64,000 bases of DNA from positions 81,149,548-81,213,547 of the forward strand of contig CM056726.1 in NCBI GenBank assembly GCA_029844215.1. The letters run 5' to 3'. The DNA is from Przewalskia tangutica (Eukaryota; Streptophyta; Magnoliopsida; Solanales; Solanaceae). Below the pieces are notes generated by a model. That model was not told where the DNA came from. It saw only the letters and a list, made by a program, of their open reading frames with translations, and searched no databases. Both the position numbers and the translations under genes were made by a program. Shown piece by piece: positions 60,816 to 64,000 of the stretch (position 1 is its first letter; each line of letters starts with the position of its first letter).

Positions 60816-62329
60816 TTCTCCCTTAGAAACATTCGTCGAATGTTCCTTCTAAGTCTCAAACGAACACGTGCCAAGATAGTCTTCACTACTATACTTACGA
60901 AACAATCTCGCCACACCGCCATGAAACACTGCGCAAAACTTACATCTAAGTCCACGAGGAAACACCTCTACATCACCACAAATAATACTACTTTTGTCAC
61001 TTTGTCGCGAGCCTTGCTCCGACGACCCAACAAATGGTACCGGCCGCACGCGATCACGTTCGTTGTACACTCGGATTCTTATCACATTTTCGAGCATCGC
61101 TTAAGTATCCAAAAATCTGGGTTACTATCTCTAACGTTCACATCATTAACTAGGAACATTCTTGATGGATCTTCGATAAGTTCACGTACATAACAATACG
61201 AAAGACCGGGCGTCCTTCCTCCTCAGTCGGAGGGCAAAAGCTAACATATAGGCAACCTGGCCTATTCTTCATATGAACTCGTGCGGCCCCAAGTAACTCG
61301 CTAAGTTCCTTTGTTTCAAAACTCACACCCTAACCGGTGGTACTTTCAAGAAGACCGACCGTCAACTCAACTCTAAGCGTGCCGCCGATTATCCGCACGA
61401 TTTCTCCGAGCTGCGAACTTCTTCTAGACAAGCTTCGACTATCCACGATCCGGAACAAGCTGAACCAACTATTCAACCCCGCCAACATCGAACCAATCGG
61501 CCGCAACTTGCATTTCTGCCTACAAGGCGTCACAAGACGACATCCGAACACCGAAATGGTAGCTTAAACACTCCCCAACCGAGACAACGATCTCACAGCT
61601 ACCCACAAATCAAAACAACGCCCGAGGCGAATGCGATACGAGACTCACCAGTTCTAGCCCCGCTCGTACAAACTCCCGAGAAGAGAAACAGCCGTACCCT
61701 GGGCTCCACTGTCCGTCATAAGGTGAAGGTAGGCACCCCGTGCAACCTCACAACCTTTTCAGATAACATCAACACTGCCGAGGAACGACCGACCAAGAAC
61801 ACGATAGTCGCTTCATCGCCCGACCATTGGTCGAACGCATCCACGAACTTGCACGCGGCTAACTAAACATGGGCCTAACACCTCATGACCCTAACACAAA
61901 GAGGACCACCACAACTGACCCCACCACCAAACCTACCGCGGGTTGACCCGCACGTAGCCTCAACCCTGACCCGGCAAGGCGCAAAATACCATCTCCCCGA
62001 AGAAACAATCTTACTAAACACGTTACGAGAACCTGGCGGTCTTCTTAGCTCGACTACCTTCTTTCATTTCATACTACATGGGACTTATCCCAAACACACA
62101 CCACGTGCACTATGCACTCCTATAAGGGTCAAACATAAACATACGTCTCTACCCGAGATGGCCTTACCTCTAAGGTCTTTGCGTATAAAGCTCTAAGGCT
62201 CACACTTTCTATCCTCCAAAATCTTACTCGGTTAACCCACCATGATTTCTAATCACAACTAACACACCGCTATCGTAACATAGCACTTAAGGTATACTCA
62301 CCTTGAAAGTTACCGGCGACTCACGCCCG
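60816..62329 (-). other. Element I interior, non-coding, zinc-knuckle part of gag missing
   Basis: Starts with the polypurine region and hairpin (about 60828-60844). Parts match the non-coding interiors of A, B and K, for example CGCGGGTTGACCCGC near 61938. No zinc knuckle or pol is detectable. Several small open frames lack support. Confidence 0.6.
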
Positions 62330-62743
62330 CCCTCTTCTCGCCCTGGTTAACCCGTCGATCTCTACGCTTTCTGCCGCGCATAAGCCCGCATACGTGCCAT
62401 GCTCAAGCCTAATCAAGGATTACTCTTGCACAACCTTCTCTTAGGTAGTCATCAAGACTCGCGATACATCGGTATACTCTCTGGTAGCCAAATCCATAGC
62501 TAGTAACAAGGTTGTCTCTTGCAATCTATATTCTCGCTCCGGCCGTGGAACCGGCGTTCACATATCATGGCCGCAGCAGGAACCGCCGTCGCCATGCTTA
62601 AACTCACTGGGCTAGTGGCGTCGCAGAAATCCCCGAATGAAGCACTACCCTAGGTAATGATTTGGCTCGCCTCGCCACCCTCCGAACTCTACTCGCGGCT
62701 CCCTGGCCGCCGCCTCCCGGCCCGGTTGCCCTACGCGAGGCAT
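62330..62743 (-). pseudogene. gag: gag remnant of element I
   Basis: Minus-strand ATG at 62741-62743 reads MPRVGQPGREAAA, equivalent to the MPPRKAT start of the other copies, and hits a stop after about 32 codons. A further piece at about 62400-62550 resembles the REYN...LDDYLRE capsid segment in shifted frames. The rest of the capsid domain and the zinc knuckles are gone, so this is the most reduced gag in the window. Confidence 0.55.
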
Positions 62744-62930
62744 AACGATAAGGAAATAATTTCGTCAGAGGGTCCAACTTACAACACAGCTCTAAGGCAC
62801 GATCTCAGAGTGAGAAGAATAGAAACCAATCCTAAATACCCTATAGCTTCCTGATTATTGGTGTGGTGCACAACACCCCGATAATCAAGACTTCATCTGA
62901 TACGGTGCAGACACTTTCCGAGGATTAATC

Positions 62931-62941
62931 GCTCGATACCA
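62931..62941 (-). other. Primer-binding site of element I (altered)
   Basis: TGGTATCGAGC on the minus strand: the A of CAG is missing, exactly as in element E. Confidence 0.75.
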
Positions 62942-62945
62942 CTTT

Positions 62946-64000
62946 TGTCACGACAACCGGGCCCGTGGATCGTGCCTTACCTGGCACCCTAGTGATACAT
63001 ACATCGAGAGAAAATCAGCGAACATAAAACATGAGACATTTAACAAGGGATATAATAAATAAACAAAGCAACCAAAAGCAGCTTGCCTTCAGATATACAT
63101 AAAACACGAATAGTTTAATCCTTTTACAACCCCGCCACAACAAGATTACTGCACTTAAGATATACACGACTATGACGGACAGGGCCGCCATACCACGAAT
63201 GTACAAGAACCTACAACTCGGGAACACCTACCAAAAGATAAGCCTCCGAGAAACGGAGCTTCAAATGCGTTGAATCGTGATCCTATGAGCGAGGATCCAC
63301 GATCGATGTACCTTACTGCGGCATGAACGCGGCCCCAAGGAGGTCGATAACAGTACCAAGTATGTGAAATCGCATAACATCAGAATGAAATCATACTAGT
63401 CTATATAAAGCGGAGACATGTATGATAACCAAACTACGCTCACAACATAAAGCGATCATCACTCCAATATATCTATGGGTCTCACGCCCACAACATCAAT
63501 CGAGTTCGTGACATGGCGCGTGCCCGAATCTCGCGACGGTAGACATGTCCATGATGCAACAATAATACCAATGTCCCATGGCCACATGCCCCGAATTCTG
63601 CGCCGGTGTAGACATGTCCATGTGACCTCAACAACAAGACAGAATCCAAATGGAAGCATACCCGCGCGCTACGATCGTGTCAGTATGTCCAAAGGGAAAC
63701 AATAAGACAGCAATCCAAATGGAAGCATACCCGTGCGCTACGCATCGTGTCAGTATGTCCAAAGGGAAACAATAAGACAACAATCCAAATGGAAGCATAC
63801 CCGTGCGCTACGCATCGTGTCAGTATGTCCAAAGGGAAACAATAAGACAGCAATCCAAATGGAAGCATACCCGTGCGCTACGCATCGTGTCAGTATGTCC
63901 AAAGGGAAATCACGGCGATAATCAAAATGGAAACATACCCGCGCGCTACGATCGTGTCGATATATCCAAAGCGCTTAACAACAAGACCTTAACCAAACTG
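62946..64000 (-). repeat. 5' LTR of element I, cut by window end
   Basis: Begins TGTCACGACAACCGGG after the PBS and matches 57173-58230 of the 3' LTR, including the single CATGGCCACATG unit and the 70-bp array. Confidence 0.85.
63645..64000. repeat. 70-bp minisatellite array, about 5 copies (LTR I, 5')
   Basis: GGAAGCATAC at 63721, 63791 and 63861 gives an exact 70-bp period, and these units are almost identical. The sister array at 57880-58310 is more varied, so this one was homogenised or expanded after insertion. Confidence 0.9.

Larger units (their letters stand above)
57173..64000 (-). mobile_element. Element I: gag-remnant LTR retrotransposon, cut by window end
   Basis: Minus-strand element inserted in LTR H: 3' LTR 57173-60815, interior 60816-62945, 5' LTR from 62946 past the window end. 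Flanking duplication would be ACTAT (57168-57172), but its partner is outside. The interior is about 2.1 kb and keeps only the first part of gag. Confidence 0.8.

Noticed and set aside
60723..61193. 156-codon plus-strand open frame over the LTR I/interior boundary
   Set aside because: Spans the LTR end, hairpin and polypurine tract, antisense to the element, and is not present at the other copies' boundaries.
63645..64000. Regularly spaced repeats resembling a CRISPR array
   Set aside because: The whole 70-bp unit repeats with no unique spacers, in plant retrotransposon DNA.
1..64000. Host protein genes, tRNA or rRNA genes
   Set aside because: None recognised by eye. Every open frame of good length maps to gag, pol, LTRs or arrays.

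Overview
This is repeat-only plant nuclear DNA. Nothing in the 64 kb looks like a host gene. Almost every base can be assigned to nested LTR retrotransposons, with TG...CA ends, a primer-binding site (PBS) matching plant initiator-Met tRNA, polypurine tracts (PPT), retrotransposon gag and Athila-type pol. The sequence suggests a eudicot with a large heterochromatic genome. An asterid such as a Solanaceae relative is a guess from the LTR type.

Most of the window is one superfamily of unusual elements. LTRs are about 2.9-3.6 kb (TGTTAyACCCCGTA at the start, GGTCGTGACA at the end). The interior is short (about 2.0-2.4 kb) and carries only a gag gene with two zinc knuckles, and no pol. They are gag-only, non-autonomous elements of the TR-GAG / large-derivative kind. 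The gag, PBS and PPT context looks chromovirus-like (Tekay/Del type; inference).

Layout, left to right. Element A (minus) has its 3' LTR cut by the window start (1-1547) and its 5' LTR at 22115-25472. Element B (minus, 2341-20530, duplication TTTTC) sits in A's interior. Element C (plus, 11074-20095, duplication GAAAG) sits in B's 5' LTR. A interrupts the interior of D (plus; 25473-28693), and D interrupts the 5' LTR of E (plus; 28694-36391). Then comes an unrelated, old Athila element (minus): LTR 36479-37704, 3' non-coding region, RNase H-integrase 39408-41169, and reverse transcriptase 52482-53206. Its pol is split by 11.3 kb holding a minus LTR fragment J (41170-43363) joined head-to-head to element K (plus, 43364-52481). 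Right of Athila lie partial LTRs F, G and H, and element I (minus, 57173 to the window end).

Every gag copy is broken, so no gene here is likely to give a full protein. The most notable features are: the gag-only, long-LTR design; a minisatellite cassette at a fixed LTR position whose unit differs between subfamilies; covarying palindromes in U3 and before the PPT; GC-rich motif islands shared by unrelated families; the J-K head-to-head junction; and a CAG/CTG/CCG-biased pattern of small differences between repeat copies that may be a sequencing or polishing artefact. All coordinates are read by eye, so boundaries may be off by a few bases.
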